DNA from: Gammaproteobacteria bacterium
Lineage (GTDB): Bacteria > Pseudomonadota > Gammaproteobacteria > Arenicellales > CAJQKF01
Length of the DNA: 45,032 nt
Direction of reading: 5' to 3'
NCBI GenBank assembly: GCA_030429665.1
Contig: JAUIEZ010000026.1
Location: 1-45,032, forward strand
Position numbers and translations under genes: made by a program. The notes below the pieces were generated by a model. That model made no database searches. It was not told the DNA's origin and saw only the letters and a program-made list of their open reading frames with translations. This document shows, piece after piece, positions 8,875 through 17,878 of the stretch. Every line of letters starts with the position of its first letter. Positions within the stretch are counted from its first letter, which is position 1.

Positions 8875-9639
8875 CTAGACCTTCGTTCCGCCAGGCTGGC
8901 CGACCCGCTCCTTCAACATCGCGAGGTCCAGAATGGTTACGCGACGGCGATTGACCTCGACGATGCCGCTTTCCTGGAACCGGGTGATCAGGCGGGAGAC
9001 CGTTTCCGCAGCCAGGCCGAGGTAGTTGGCGATGTCGTGGCGCGACATGACGAGGTTGAACTCGTTCCTCGAGAATCCGCGCGAGCCGAGACGGTGGGAC
9101 AGGCTCAACAGGAACGACGCCAGTCGGCTTTCGGCGGTACGGCGCGCCAGGAGCAGGAGCATGGCCTGCTCCTGGCTGATCTCCCGGCGCATCACCGTGT
9201 ATACCTCGCGTTGCAAGCCCTCGACTTTTCGTGAGAGCGCCTCGAGGTCGCGCAAGGGCAGTTCGCACACCGTGGAGCGATCGAGGCTTACGACGGTGCA
9301 ATTGTGTACCGACTCGACACCGTCGAAGCCCACCAGTTCTCCGGGCATGTGAAAGCCGACGATCTGTTCTTCACCGTCCTCGGTCGTAACGACCGACTTG
9401 AACGCCCCGGACTTGATGGCGTAGAGCGCCTGGGACGCTTCGCCCGCATGGTACAAGGCGCCGCCCTTGGGTATCGGAGGGCGCGTATCGACAATTTCTT
9501 CAAAGCGCGCGAGATCGTCGTCGGAAAGGCTGCGCGGCAGGCATAGCTCCGAAAGCGAACAATTCTTGCAGGACAGCTTGACGCTTTCGATATTGATGAG
9601 GTTCATCTCGTTTACCTGCTCTTGGGCCGGAAAGTTCAT
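8875..9639 (-). CDS. fnr: FNR/ANR-type oxygen-sensing transcription regulator
   Basis: A 254-residue CRP/FNR-family regulator that should bind a [4Fe-4S] cluster and activate or repress genes when oxygen falls. C24, C27 and C33 (CKNCSLSELC) keep the exact spacing of the E. coli FNR N-terminal ligands, and C125 in STVCELP aligns with the fourth ligand. A cyclic-nucleotide-binding-like fold (GFHMPGELVGFD) is followed by a dimer helix. The C-terminal helix-turn-helix carries ETVSRLI, matching the FNR recognition helix for TTGAT-N4-ATCAA sites. An in-frame ATG at 9606 with a better ribosome site is an alternative start. A candidate FNR box lies in its own upstream region, and the cbb3 operon in this window is a typical FNR/ANR target. 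Confidence 0.93.
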   Translation of the reverse strand: MNFPAQEQVNEMNLINIESVKLSCKNCSLSELCLPRSLSDDDLARFEEIVDTRPPIPKGGALYHAGEASQALYAIKSGAFKSVVTTEDGEEQIVGFHMPGELVGFDGVESVHNCTVVSLDRSTVCELPLRDLEALSRKVEGLQREVYTVMRREISQEQAMLLLLARRTAESRLASFLLSLSHRLGSRGFSRNEFNLVMSRHDIANYLGLAAETVSRLITRFQESGIVEVNRRRVTILDLAMLKERVGQPGGTKV

Positions 9640-9715
9640 TAAAACGCCACCGCAGCCACCAATTCCGCCGCCCGCTTCGCCTGGCCGTCAGAAATCCGGC
9701 CGACGGCCGAGAGAG

Positions 9716-9729
9716 TTGATCCAGGTTAA
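9716..9729. promoter_or_regulatory. candidate FNR/ANR binding site upstream of fnr
   Basis: TTGATCCAGGTTAA matches the FNR consensus TTGAT-N4-ATCAA at eight of ten fixed positions. It lies 77 bases upstream of the fnr start. On the fnr strand a possible promoter, TTGTCA-18-TAGTCT (9776 to 9747), would place this box just downstream of the transcription start, a position suited to autorepression. This reading is inferred from sequence only. Confidence 0.5.
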
Positions 9730-9812
9730 GTACGTGGCAGGGACGAAGACTACCAAACGCCTATTCTCCCTGACAATTCAAGAATATTCATAAGAAAAAT
9801 CGATAAGCGGAT

Positions 9813-10112
9813 CTAATTTTCGAGGCCGGGGTCGACGATCTGCGGGGATCTTCGGGGAGCGTGAATTTCCACGCGTTTATCCCGCGAGCCGGCGCCCGAT
9901 ACGATGGAAACGTTGGATTTCGCCGTGCCGAAGGCCTTGGCGAGAAACGCGATCAGCTCGGCGTTGGCCCGGCCGTCCGTCGGCGGTGCCTTGATCGACA
10001 CCAGGATCCTGCCGTCGAGGGTACCCTCGAAGGCGTTGCGCCGGGCGTTCGGTTTTACCCGTAATCGCAGCCGAACCGGCGCCGCTTCCGTCCCGCGTGG
10101 ACGTTTCGTCAC
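9813..10112 (-). CDS. yggU: DUF167/YggU family protein
   Basis: A 99-residue member of the small YggU/DUF167 family, whose structure is known but whose function is not settled. The diagnostic segments are LRVKPNARRN, ILVSIKAPPTDGRANAELIAFLAKAF and NVSIVSGAGSRDKRVEI. Its start overlaps the end of yggT by four bases, so the two are translationally coupled; yggT-yggU pairing is common in gammaproteobacteria. Confidence 0.92.
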   Translation of the reverse strand: MTKRPRGTEAAPVRLRLRVKPNARRNAFEGTLDGRILVSIKAPPTDGRANAELIAFLAKAFGTAKSNVSIVSGAGSRDKRVEIHAPRRSPQIVDPGLEN

Positions 10113-10684
10113 AGCAGCATCATGTAACCGCTGTCGGCGATCGGCGCCACGATCAGCTTGAGCGCCAGGGTCAGCAGGATAATCAGCACGAACGGCGAGA
10201 AATCCAGGCCGCCGATCGGCGGCAGCACGCGGCGAATGGGCAATAACAACGGCTCGCTCAGGGAATCGAGGAGTCGCACCAGCGGGTGGTATCCGGGCTG
10301 AAACCAGCTCAGGATGGCCCGTGCGATGGTAACCACGATAAATACGTACACCACCGTTTCCAGGATCTCGGCGATTGCCAGCAGGACGGCGGGCCCCGCG
10401 CCCACCCTGATTCCGCTGATCGTCGTGATCAGGTAGAGCTTCAGCAGGGCAACGGCCAGGGCGAGGACGACGGAGGCGATATCGATGCCCCAGAATCCCG
10501 GAATGAACCGGCGCAGGAAGCGCAGGGGCGGATTGGTCAGTACCACCACGAACTGGGACAACGGGTTGTAAAAATCGGCGCGCATGACCTGGAACAGGAA
10601 ACGCAGGATCACCACGAGCAGGTAGAAGCCGATGACCACCTCGATGAGAAAGCGGCCGGCATCCGACAGGTAGGTTTGGCCCAT
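10109..10684 (-). CDS. yggT: YggT family integral membrane protein
   Basis: A 191-residue protein made of two tandem YggT units. Each unit has a long hydrophobic helix pair with the family's LxxYxxxxxxRxxLSWFxPGxHPL type segment (ARAILSWFQPGYHPLVRLLDSLSEPLLLPIRRVLPP is split across the second unit). YggT proteins are poorly characterised inner-membrane proteins linked to osmotic shock or cell-envelope organisation. It lies directly after proC and overlaps yggU by four bases. Confidence 0.92.
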   Translation of the reverse strand: MGQTYLSDAGRFLIEVVIGFYLLVVILRFLFQVMRADFYNPLSQFVVVLTNPPLRFLRRFIPGFWGIDIASVVLALAVALLKLYLITTISGIRVGAGPAVLLAIAEILETVVYVFIVVTIARAILSWFQPGYHPLVRLLDSLSEPLLLPIRRVLPPIGGLDFSPFVLIILLTLALKLIVAPIADSGYMMLL

Positions 10685-10694
10685 TTTGCGTTCC

Positions 10695-11519
10695 TTAAGA
10701 CGGTTTCGAGAGTTCTCTGGATCGCCCTTCGGCCGCCCCGATGGCGTCGTCGAGCGCGCGTTCGAGGCCGGCCGCCTTCAAGGCGTTCACGCCCTGCTCG
10801 GTGGTGCCGCCGGGCGAGGTGACGTTGAGGCGCAGCCGCTCGAGACTGTCTTCGCTGGCCATCGCCAGGGTCGCCGCGCCCAAGGCCGTCTGGGTGCAAA
10901 GCAGTCGCGCCGTTTCGCCGTCGAGTCCTCGCCGTTCGGCGGCGCGGCACAGGGCGTCCATGATTAGGAAGAAGTAGGCCGGTCCGCTGCCCGACAGCGC
11001 GGTGACCACGTCGATCAGCGACTCTTTTTCGAGCCAGGTGGTGATTCCCACCGCGGCGAGTATTTCCTCGGCCCTCGCTCGCTGGGCGGGCGTGGCGGTG
11101 TCGTTCGCAACCAGCGCGGTCGCGCCGCGTCCCACCAGTGCCGGCGTATTGGGCATGGCGCGCACGATCGGGCAGCCGCCGCCGGAGAAGCGATCGAGGC
11201 TGTCGAGAGTGATCCCGGCGGCCACCGATACGAGCAGCGGGCGCCGAGCGGCAAGTTCGTCGGAAACGGGTTCCAGGGCGCCGGCCATCACCTGTGGCTT
11301 GACGGCGATGACGACGGTTTCGCAGTTCGCGGCCACGTCCCGGTTGTCGGCTGTCACGATCACGCCGTGCCGTGCCGCGATCGTCCCGCGCCGGTCGTCG
11401 TTCGGTTCGGAAACGAGTACGGTGACCGGGTCGCGTCCGGCGGCGACGAGACCGCCGAACAGGGCCTCGGCCATGTTGCCGCCGCCGATGAAGCCGATCT
11501 CGCATTGTTCGAATGACAT
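10695..11519 (-). CDS. proC: pyrroline-5-carboxylate reductase
   Basis: ProC performs the last step of proline synthesis, NAD(P)H-dependent reduction of 1-pyrroline-5-carboxylate. The 274-residue protein begins with the Rossmann dinucleotide motif IGFIGGGNMAEAL. It also has VVIAVKPQ, RAMPNTPALVG, the ALSGSGPAYFF helix and the C-terminal TSPGGTTEQGVNAL signature. The open frame continues 153 codons further upstream, but that part runs antisense into yggS territory. The ATG at 11519 gives the normal family N-terminus. The order yggS-proC-yggT-yggU is widely conserved. Confidence 0.96.
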   Translation of the reverse strand: MSFEQCEIGFIGGGNMAEALFGGLVAAGRDPVTVLVSEPNDDRRGTIAARHGVIVTADNRDVAANCETVVIAVKPQVMAGALEPVSDELAARRPLLVSVAAGITLDSLDRFSGGGCPIVRAMPNTPALVGRGATALVANDTATPAQRARAEEILAAVGITTWLEKESLIDVVTALSGSGPAYFFLIMDALCRAAERRGLDGETARLLCTQTALGAATLAMASEDSLERLRLNVTSPGGTTEQGVNALKAAGLERALDDAIGAAEGRSRELSKPS

Positions 11520-11548
11520 GATTTGCGTTCGTTCGCTGTCAGGTGGAT

Positions 11549-12253
11549 TCAGTACTGGCGTGGCCCGAACAGGGCGGTACCGACGCGCACGTGGGTCGCT
11601 CCTTCGGCGATCGCCGCTTCCAGGTCCGCGCTCATGCCCATGGAAAGGCAGTCCATGGCGTCGCCCGGCGAGCGCACCGATTCCAGCAGGCGGCGCAGCT
11701 GAGCGAACGGGCGCCGCTGGGCGTCTTGCCCGGATACCGGTGCGGGGATGGTCATCAGGCCGCGAAGCACCAGGGCAGGCAGCGCGGCGACCTCCTCGAC
11801 CAGGTCCGGCAATTCGTGGGCGAGGACGCCCGACTTTCCGGCCTCCTCGTCCACGTTCACCTGGATCAACACGTTGAGCGAGCGCCCGAGGCGAGCGGCC
11901 GCGGCATCCAGCCGCCTCGCGATCTTGGCACGATCGACGGTGTGCACCCAATCGAAGTGTTTTGCCACATCGGCGCACTTGTTCGATTGTATATGCCCGA
12001 TAAAGTGCCAGGTAAGCCCCGGGGCGTCGAGGGAGGCAATTTTCTCCGTCGCCTCCTGGACGTAATTCTCGCCGAAGTCGACCAGGCCGGCGTCGGCGAG
12101 CGCGGCAATTACCGCCGCCGGCTTGGTCTTGCCCACCGCGATCAGCTTGACGTCATCGGGATTGCGCCCGGCCTGCCGGCAGGCCGCCTCGATACGCGAT
12201 CGAACGGTCGCGAGTCGTTCCGTTGCAGTTGACGATTCTCGTTGCTGTGACAT
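11549..12253 (-). CDS. yggS: PLP homeostasis protein YggS (alanine racemase N-domain-like)
   Basis: YggS-family proteins bind pyridoxal phosphate and help control PLP and amino-acid pools; they are not racemases. The 234-residue protein has the PLP lysine (K42) in KLIAVGKTKP, the FGENYVQEA segment, WHFIGHIQSNK and LSMGMSADLEAAI. ATG 12253 is used; an ATG six codons upstream (12271) is equally open. It is transcribed divergently from pilT, as in Pseudomonas. A TATAAT hexamer lies on this strand about 70 bases upstream. Confidence 0.93.
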   Translation of the reverse strand: MSQQRESSTATERLATVRSRIEAACRQAGRNPDDVKLIAVGKTKPAAVIAALADAGLVDFGENYVQEATEKIASLDAPGLTWHFIGHIQSNKCADVAKHFDWVHTVDRAKIARRLDAAAARLGRSLNVLIQVNVDEEAGKSGVLAHELPDLVEEVAALPALVLRGLMTIPAPVSGQDAQRRPFAQLRRLLESVRSPGDAMDCLSMGMSADLEAAIAEGATHVRVGTALFGPRQY

Positions 12254-12322
12254 GGGTGATTCACCGGGCATGGTTCGGTTCCCGCGCCTTATATTCGCGG
12301 CGCCGGGAGTCGGGACATTTGT

Positions 12323-12328
12323 ATTATA
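12323..12328 (-). promoter_or_regulatory. possible -10 element for yggS-proC-yggT-yggU
   Basis: A perfect TATAAT hexamer on the minus strand (ATTATA on the plus strand) lies in the short divergent region between yggS and pilT. No good -35 hexamer at 16-18 bases was found, so this is a weak promoter call. The AT-rich patch stands out in otherwise GC-rich DNA. Confidence 0.35.
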
Positions 12329-12450
12329 CTTTTGTCGCATCGACACGGGCCCGATGTCCACGAGCGTGCGGCAGTCCGTGTTCGGCGGCGAGAAAACCGC
12401 CTGCCACAACAACGATCACGAATCGATCCAATCGACCACGGGGCCGCTGC

Positions 12451-13485
12451 ATGGACCTATCCGAAGTACTCGCCTTTGCTGCCAAGAACAAGGCTTCCGA
12501 CCTGCACCTGTCGTCGGGGCTGCCGCCGATGATCAGGATCGACGGCGATATCAAGCGCATCAACGTAGATCCGCTGGACAGTCATACCGTCCACAGCATG
12601 ATCTACGACATCATGAACGACAAGCAGCGCAAGGACTACGAGGAGTTCCTGGAAACCGACTTTTCCTTCGACCTGCCCGGAATCGCCCGTTTTCGCGTCA
12701 ACGCGTTCAACCAGTCCCGGGGGCCTGCGGCGGTCTTTCGAACGATACCGAACAAGATCATCACCCTCACCGATCTCGGCGCGCCGTCGATCCTGGCGCA
12801 GCTCGCGCTAAAGCCGCGCGGACTGATTCTGGTCACCGGGGCCACCGGCTCGGGCAAGTCGACCACGCTGGCGGCCATGGTGGACCACATCAACGAGAGT
12901 CACCGCGCCCACATACTGACCATCGAGGATCCGATCGAGTTCCTGCACGTATCGAAGAATTGCGTTATCAACCAGCGCGAGTTGGGTCCGCACACTCACA
13001 GTTTCGCCAATGCGCTGCGGTCCGCCCTTCGCGAGGACCCCGACGTGATCCTGGTGGGCGAGCTGCGCGACCAGGAGACCATTCGCCTCGCATTGACCGC
13101 GTCGGAGACCGGCCACCTCGTATTCGGTACGCTGCACACGGCGTCCGCCGCCAAGACCGTCGACCGAATCATCGACGTCTTTCCGGCCGGCGAGAAGGAG
13201 ATGGTGCGCACCATGCTCGCCGAGTCGTTGCAGGCGGTAATCTCGCAGACGCTGCTCAAGCGGATTTCGGGCGGCCGAATCGCCGCCTGGGAAATCATGA
13301 TCGGCGTGCCGGCCATCCGCAACCTGATTCGCGAGAATAAGGTGCCGCAGATGTACTCGGTCATGCAGACCGGGCAGGAGTTCCACATGCAGACCATGGA
13401 TCAGAGCCTGATCGACCTGGTGCAAAGGCGCCTGGTGAGCGCGGAGAACGCCAAGGTGTTGGCACTGGACAAGAAAAAGTTCTGA
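12451..13485 (+). CDS. pilT: type IV pilus retraction ATPase PilT
   Basis: PilT is the hexameric cytoplasmic ATPase that depolymerises the pilus and powers twitching motility. The 344-residue protein starts MDLSEVLAFAAKNKASDLHL. It has Walker A GATGSGKST, the Asp box ILTIEDPIEFLH, Walker B-region DVILVGELRD, the His box GHLVFGTLHT and the PilT-type AIRNLIRENKVPQMYSVMQTG segment near the C-terminus. The frame is open upstream, but ATG 12451 gives the standard family start. pilU follows after 102 bases. Confidence 0.97.
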   Translation: MDLSEVLAFAAKNKASDLHLSSGLPPMIRIDGDIKRINVDPLDSHTVHSMIYDIMNDKQRKDYEEFLETDFSFDLPGIARFRVNAFNQSRGPAAVFRTIPNKIITLTDLGAPSILAQLALKPRGLILVTGATGSGKSTTLAAMVDHINESHRAHILTIEDPIEFLHVSKNCVINQRELGPHTHSFANALRSALREDPDVILVGELRDQETIRLALTASETGHLVFGTLHTASAAKTVDRIIDVFPAGEKEMVRTMLAESLQAVISQTLLKRISGGRIAAWEIMIGVPAIRNLIRENKVPQMYSVMQTGQEFHMQTMDQSLIDLVQRRLVSAENAKVLALDKKKF

Positions 13486-13587
13486 CGCCGACCCATTCCC
13501 GTCCGCCTTGCAGGGCCGGCCGCGTCGGGCTGCGGGACGGGAGGAAGCAGTGCACATTGCCGCTACGGGCGGCACGGAGTTGATCGT

Positions 13588-14700
13588 ATGCAAATGACCG
13601 ACCTGCTGCAGCTCATGCTCAAGCAGAACGCCTCGGACTTGTTTATCACGACCGGCGCGCCGCCCAGCCTGAAAATCGACGGACGAGTCATTCCGGTTAA
13701 AACCGGCGCGTTGTCCGCGGAGGATACCCGCGACCTCTCCTACTCGATCATGAACGACTACCAGCGCAAGGAGTTCGAGCGCACCCACGAATGCAACTTT
13801 GCCATCAGCCCCTCGGAACTCGGGCGCTTTCGCGTCAACGTTTTCATCCAGCAAGGCCTGGTCGGCATGGTCCTGCGGACCATCAAGACCCATATTCCCA
13901 CCTTCGACGAACTGCACCTGCCGCAGACCCTCGGCGAGCTGGCGCTGAAGAAGATGGGCCTGGTGCTGTTCGTCGGTGGGACCGGCACCGGCAAGTCGTC
14001 CTCCCAGGCGGCGTTGGTCGGTTACCGGAACAAGCACACGAAGGGGCATATCGTCACCATCGAAGACCCCATCGAGTTCGTTCACAAGCACGACAACTGC
14101 ATCATCACGCAGCGCGAAGTGGGCATCGACACCGAATCGTTCGAGATCGCGCTGCAAAACGCCATGCGCCAGGCGCCGGACCTGATCCAGATCGGTGAGA
14201 TCCGCAAGCGCGAGACCATGGACAACGCCATCGTGTTCGCCGAGACGGGCCACCTGTGCCTGGCGACGCTGCACGCCAACAACTCCTACCAGGCGCTTGA
14301 CCGCATCATCAATTTCTTCCCGCACGACCGGCGCGACCAGCTGCTGATGGACCTGTCGCTCAACCTGGCCGCCATCATTTCCCAGCGCCTGATTCCGCGA
14401 AAGGACAAGGCCGGCCGCGTACCGGCGCTCGAGATCATGCTCAACACGCCGCTGATGGCGGACCTCATCCTGCGCGGCGAGCTACAAAAGCTGCACGATC
14501 TCATCGAGCGTTCCACGGACCTGGGCATGGTGACCATGGACCAGTCGCTGTTCAAGCTCTACAAGGAGGAATTGATTACCTACGAGGATGCGCTGCGCAA
14601 TGCGGAATCGGTGAACAACCTGAGGTTGCGCATCAAGCTGGACGGCGGCGACGAGGCCCGGGAGAAGATGGGCCGCAGCCTGGACGGGATGGCGTTCTAG
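13588..14700 (+). CDS. pilU: PilT-dependent retraction ATPase PilU
   Basis: PilU is a PilT paralogue that boosts retraction force together with PilT. The 370-residue protein has Walker A GGTGTGKSS, Asp box IVTIEDPIEFVH, Walker B LIQIGEIRKRETMD and His box GHLCLATLHANN. Its C-terminal tail is longer than that of PilT, as usual for PilU. An imperfect GC-rich inverted repeat lies in the 102-base gap from pilT (about 13497-13542). The gene ends convergently, overlapping the 3' end of pyrX by four bases, so no terminator fits between them. Confidence 0.96.
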   Translation: MQMTDLLQLMLKQNASDLFITTGAPPSLKIDGRVIPVKTGALSAEDTRDLSYSIMNDYQRKEFERTHECNFAISPSELGRFRVNVFIQQGLVGMVLRTIKTHIPTFDELHLPQTLGELALKKMGLVLFVGGTGTGKSSSQAALVGYRNKHTKGHIVTIEDPIEFVHKHDNCIITQREVGIDTESFEIALQNAMRQAPDLIQIGEIRKRETMDNAIVFAETGHLCLATLHANNSYQALDRIINFFPHDRRDQLLMDLSLNLAAIISQRLIPRKDKAGRVPALEIMLNTPLMADLILRGELQKLHDLIERSTDLGMVTMDQSLFKLYKEELITYEDALRNAESVNNLRLRIKLDGGDEAREKMGRSLDGMAF

Positions 14701-15977
14701 GCGCCGTCGCGAAAAACGAACCGCCCCGCCACCAGGGTCGCCTTCACCCGGGCGTGCAGCTCGGTATCCTTGAAAGGCGTATTCGTCCCGCGACTGGTGA
14801 GACCGGTATCGCGCAGGGTCCACGGTGAATCGGGGTCGAAGACGCACAGGTCCGCCACCGATCCCGTGGAAATGCTGCCGCGGTCGATGCCGAGAATGCG
14901 CGCGGGGTTCACGGTAAGCGCCGCCAGCGCCGTGCGTAGTTCGAGCACGCCGTCGCGCACCAGGTTGAGAGCCAGTGCGAGCAGCGTCTCGATGCCGGCT
15001 ATACCGCTGGCTGCCTCGCTGAACGGTGCCAGCTTGGCATCCTTGCCGTGCGCCTGGTGATCCGAACAGATCGTTGCCACCACGCCCTCGGCCACCGCGC
15101 GCCGCAGGGCGTCGCGGTCGGCCATGCCGCGCAGCGGCGGCATCACCTTGCAGTAGGTATTGAACACCCCGACGTCCGATTCACACAGGTGCAGGTGATG
15201 GACGGTGACCCCGGCACTGACCGGCAACCCCCGGCGCCGGGCGTCGGCCACCATGGCGACCGCCCGTGCGCTCGACAGGCAGCCGAAATGCGCACGGATG
15301 CCGGTGGTTTCGATCAGGGCGAGGTCGCGCGCCACGCCGACCGTTTCGGCCGCCTCGGGAATCACCGGCAGGCCGAGGCGCGTGGCGATCTCCCCTTCGT
15401 GAATACAGCCGTTGCCGACCAGCCAGGGGTCCTGGGCATTGAGCAACACGGTCAGGTCGAAGGTGCTCGCGTACTGCAGCGCGCGGCGCATCACGAGCGT
15501 GTTCTCGATGGCGCGGTCGCCGTTGCTGAGCACGGTGCAGCCGGCCTGGTGCAGCGAGCCCATGTCCGTGAGCCGCTCGCCCTCGAGGGCGACGGTCAGC
15601 GCGCCGATCGGAAAAACCCGCGCCAGTCCCGAGGCGTCGACGCGCTGTCGGATCATGTGCGCCATGGCCGGGGTGTCGATCGGCGGGTAGGTGTCCGGCG
15701 GTACGCACACGGTGGTAACGCCGCCGCGGACCGCCGCGGCGAGCTCGGCCTCCATGCTGCCGGTGTGGTCTTCGCCAGGCTCGCGCAGGCGCGCCTGCAT
15801 GTCGATCAGCCCCGGCGCGACCACCAGCCCGGAGGCATCGAACGTCTCGTCTGCCGTGAAGCCGTCCGGCGCCACGCCGATGGCGGCGACGTGCTGGTCG
15901 CGGATATGCAGGTCGGCAACCGTGTCGAGTCCGCTGGCCGGGTCGATTACCCGCCCGCCGTGCAGGGTAACATTCAT
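14697..15977 (-). CDS. pyrX: inactive dihydroorotase-like protein PyrX (PyrC')
   Basis: A 426-residue amidohydrolase-fold protein that resembles class I dihydroorotase but lacks its metal ligands. The canonical DxHxH after the GLID segment is [10 protein letters not shown] here, so Q61 and R63 replace both histidines. Later family histidines are also altered ([17 protein letters not shown]). In Pseudomonas such a catalytically dead PyrC' (PyrX) is needed to assemble the large aspartate transcarbamoylase complex. The pyrB stop and pyrX start overlap as ATGA, fitting a structural partnership with PyrB. An active dihydroorotase must be encoded elsewhere. Confidence 0.92.
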   Translation of the reverse strand: MNVTLHGGRVIDPASGLDTVADLHIRDQHVAAIGVAPDGFTADETFDASGLVVAPGLIDMQARLREPGEDHTGSMEAELAAAVRGGVTTVCVPPDTYPPIDTPAMAHMIRQRVDASGLARVFPIGALTVALEGERLTDMGSLHQAGCTVLSNGDRAIENTLVMRRALQYASTFDLTVLLNAQDPWLVGNGCIHEGEIATRLGLPVIPEAAETVGVARDLALIETTGIRAHFGCLSSARAVAMVADARRRGLPVSAGVTVHHLHLCESDVGVFNTYCKVMPPLRGMADRDALRRAVAEGVVATICSDHQAHGKDAKLAPFSEAASGIAGIETLLALALNLVRDGVLELRTALAALTVNPARILGIDRGSISTGSVADLCVFDPDSPWTLRDTGLTSRGTNTPFKDTELHARVKATLVAGRFVFRDGA

Positions 15978-16951
15978 TCGCGGCCGTCCCGCCCGGCGTC
16001 GCCGAGCAACTTGGCCATGATCGCCATGCGAACGGCGATGCCGTTGGTCACCTGGGTGAGAATCACCGATTGCGGCCCGTCAGCCACCGAAGACGCGATC
16101 TCCAGGCCCCGGTTCATGGGGCCGGGATGCATGACGATGGCGTCGGGCTTGGCCCGCTTGAGTCGCCGCTCGGTGAGTCCGTAGTAGCGGAAGTACTCCT
16201 CCGGCCCCGGCAGGAGCTGGCCGTCCATTCGCTCCATCTGCAGTCGCAGCATGATCAGCACGTCGGCGCCCTCCACCCCTTCGTCCATGTTGTAGAAGGT
16301 TTTCACCCCCAGCTTCTCGATTTCCGTCGGTAGCAGTGTCGCCGGTCCGATGACGCGCAGGTCGCTGACACCGAGCTGGCGCAGGGCGTGGATCTGCGAG
16401 CGCGCTACCCGCGAGTGCAGGACATCGCCGGTGATTGCCACGGTAAGGGGCTCGAAGACGCCCTTTTGCTGGCGGATCGTGAACATGTCCAGCATGGCCT
16501 GCGTCGGATGGGCGTGGCGACCGTCGCCGGCATTGATGATGCTGACACCGCGAGGCGCGTGCCGGGCGATCAGGTGGGCGGTGCCGGAGGCCTTGTCACG
16601 CACCACGAACATGTCGGTATGCATCGCCTCCAGCGTCTGCACCGTGTCGAGCACCGACTCGCCCTTGGTCGTCGACAGGCGAGTGGCATTCATGTTGATG
16701 ACGTCGGCGGAGAGGCGCTTCGCGGCGATCTCGAACGTGGTCCGGGTGCGCGTCGACGCCTCGAAGAACAGGTTGACCACCGTCTTGCCGTGCAACAGCG
16801 GCACCTTCTTGATGCGTCGTTCGCCGACGCTGATGAACGAGGCGGCCACGTCGAGGATCTCGCTGAGCATTTCCCGGCCCAACCCCTCCGTGGTCAGGAA
16901 ATGGCGCAGGCGACCGTGCTCGTCGTACTGGACCGATGCTTCGGGCGTCAC
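15974..16951 (-). CDS. pyrB: aspartate carbamoyltransferase catalytic subunit
   Basis: PyrB joins carbamoyl phosphate and aspartate in the first committed step of pyrimidine synthesis. The 325-residue protein has the carbamoyl-phosphate loop [13 protein letters not shown], the [11 protein letters not shown] loop, [14 protein letters not shown] and the C-terminal [13 protein letters not shown] choose the GTG at 16951, which overlaps the pyrR stop by four bases (GTGA) and gives [18 protein letters not shown]. The frame is open 33 codons further but runs into pyrR. No pyrI regulatory subunit is present, in line with the PyrB-PyrX type of complex. Confidence 0.95.
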   Translation of the reverse strand: MTPEASVQYDEHGRLRHFLTTEGLGREMLSEILDVAASFISVGERRIKKVPLLHGKTVVNLFFEASTRTRTTFEIAAKRLSADVINMNATRLSTTKGESVLDTVQTLEAMHTDMFVVRDKASGTAHLIARHAPRGVSIINAGDGRHAHPTQAMLDMFTIRQQKGVFEPLTVAITGDVLHSRVARSQIHALRQLGVSDLRVIGPATLLPTEIEKLGVKTFYNMDEGVEGADVLIMLRLQMERMDGQLLPGPEEYFRYYGLTERRLKRAKPDAIVMHPGPMNRGLEIASSVADGPQSVILTQVTNGIAVRMAIMAKLLGDAGRDGRE

Positions 16952-17457
16952 GAGCAGGCACCCCGCGCACGGTCGATGCGAAGATGCAGCACGTCCGGAC
17001 CACACAGCGTGACGCGTTGGGAGGCGTCCAGGTCCAGGTGCAGGCCGCACACGTCGGCCTGGATCGGCAGTTCGCGAAGTCCGCGGTCCACCAGCACCGC
17101 GAGCAATACGGTCTTCGGCCGGCCATAGGAGAAAATCTCGTTGAGCGCGGCGCGAATGGTGCGGCCCGTATACAGCACGTCGTCCACCAGGACGACATGG
17201 CGATTTTCCACGTCCTCGGGGAGGCGGGACGGATTCACCTGGGGATGCAGGCCCACCGTGGAAAAGTCGTCCCGGTAGAAGGTGATGTCCAGGGTGCCGA
17301 GTTGCGATTGCAGGCCCAGCATTCGGTGCAGCCGCTCGGCCAACCAGGCGCCGCCGGTATGGATGCCCACCATTACCGGGTCGTCCCGCATGGCCGTGCG
17401 AAGTTGAGCGGCCATGGATTCGAGCAGGCCGTCAACGTCCGGGAGCGCTTGACTCAA
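16948..17457 (-). CDS. pyrR: PyrR: pyr operon regulator / uracil phosphoribosyltransferase homologue
   Basis: A 169-residue phosphoribosyltransferase-fold protein with the PRPP-binding motif [17 protein letters not shown] and the early [13 protein letters not shown] segment. In Bacillus PyrR binds pyr mRNA to cause attenuation and has weak uracil phosphoribosyltransferase activity; in Pseudomonas it affects pyr gene expression. It lies directly before pyrB with a 4-bp overlap, and its start overlaps the end of ruvX by 26 bases. No clear PyrR-binding attenuator could be recognised by eye. Confidence 0.94.
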   Translation of the reverse strand: MSQALPDVDGLLESMAAQLRTAMRDDPVMVGIHTGGAWLAERLHRMLGLQSQLGTLDITFYRDDFSTVGLHPQVNPSRLPEDVENRHVVLVDDVLYTGRTIRAALNEIFSYGRPKTVLLAVLVDRGLRELPIQADVCGLHLDLDASQRVTLCGPDVLHLRIDRARGACS

Positions 17458-17878
17458 GATGGCTTCTCAGTATGAGTTCCGCTGCCAGCAGGTCGCGTCC
17501 GGCGCGCTTGCGCCGGGAAAATTTCCGGCCCGGCGCAAGCGTTTCGGTGAGTTGGACCTGGGCAGCGGCGCTGGTGAGATATTCGTTCACGAAGTATACC
17601 GGCAATGCGAAGCGCTTGCCGAGGGATTCGCCGAACCGCCGCGCGGCGCGGCTTGCGGTCGTCTCTTCGCCGTCGGCGTTCAGCGGCAGGCCCACCACCA
17701 GCCTTGCCGGACGCCATTCGCGCACCAGGTCGTCGATACGGCCCCAGTGCGCGTCGCCGGCGACCTCGACGCTGGCGATGCCCGACACGGTGCCGGTCAA
17801 GGACTGGCCAACGGCGACGCCGATCCTGCGCGTCCCGAAGTCGAACGCCATGCAGGTGCCGGCAAGCGTTTCAGGCAT
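17432..17878 (-). CDS. ruvX: RuvX/YqgF family Holliday-junction-resolvase-like nuclease
   Basis: A 148-residue RNase H-fold protein of the YqgF family, implicated in 16S rRNA pre-processing and Holliday-junction resolution. Conserved stretches are AFDFGTRRIGVAVGQ (first catalytic Asp), LVVGLPLNADG, the VNEYLTSAAA segment where the family usually has a DERLTT-like motif, and the C-terminal DLLAAELIL with the last acidic position. It overlaps yqgE (8 bp) and pyrR (26 bp), so the series is likely one transcript. The substitution of DERLTS by NEYLTS is mildly unusual. Confidence 0.92.
   Translation of the reverse strand: MPETLAGTCMAFDFGTRRIGVAVGQSLTGTVSGIASVEVAGDAHWGRIDDLVREWRPARLVVGLPLNADGEETTASRAARRFGESLGKRFALPVYFVNEYLTSAAAQVQLTETLAPGRKFSRRKRAGRDLLAAELILRSHLESSAPGR

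Noticed and set aside
11520-11978. 153-codon N-terminal extension of proC
   Set aside because: It overlaps yggS on the same strand in another frame; ProC homologues start at the Rossmann motif.
13497-13542. Imperfect GC-rich inverted repeat between pilT and pilU
   Set aside because: One arm has a bulge and there is no T-run; not enough to call a terminator or binding site.
12808-14325. 505-codon minus-strand open frame across pilT and pilU
   Set aside because: It spans the end of one well-supported gene and most of another on the opposite strand; a composition shadow.
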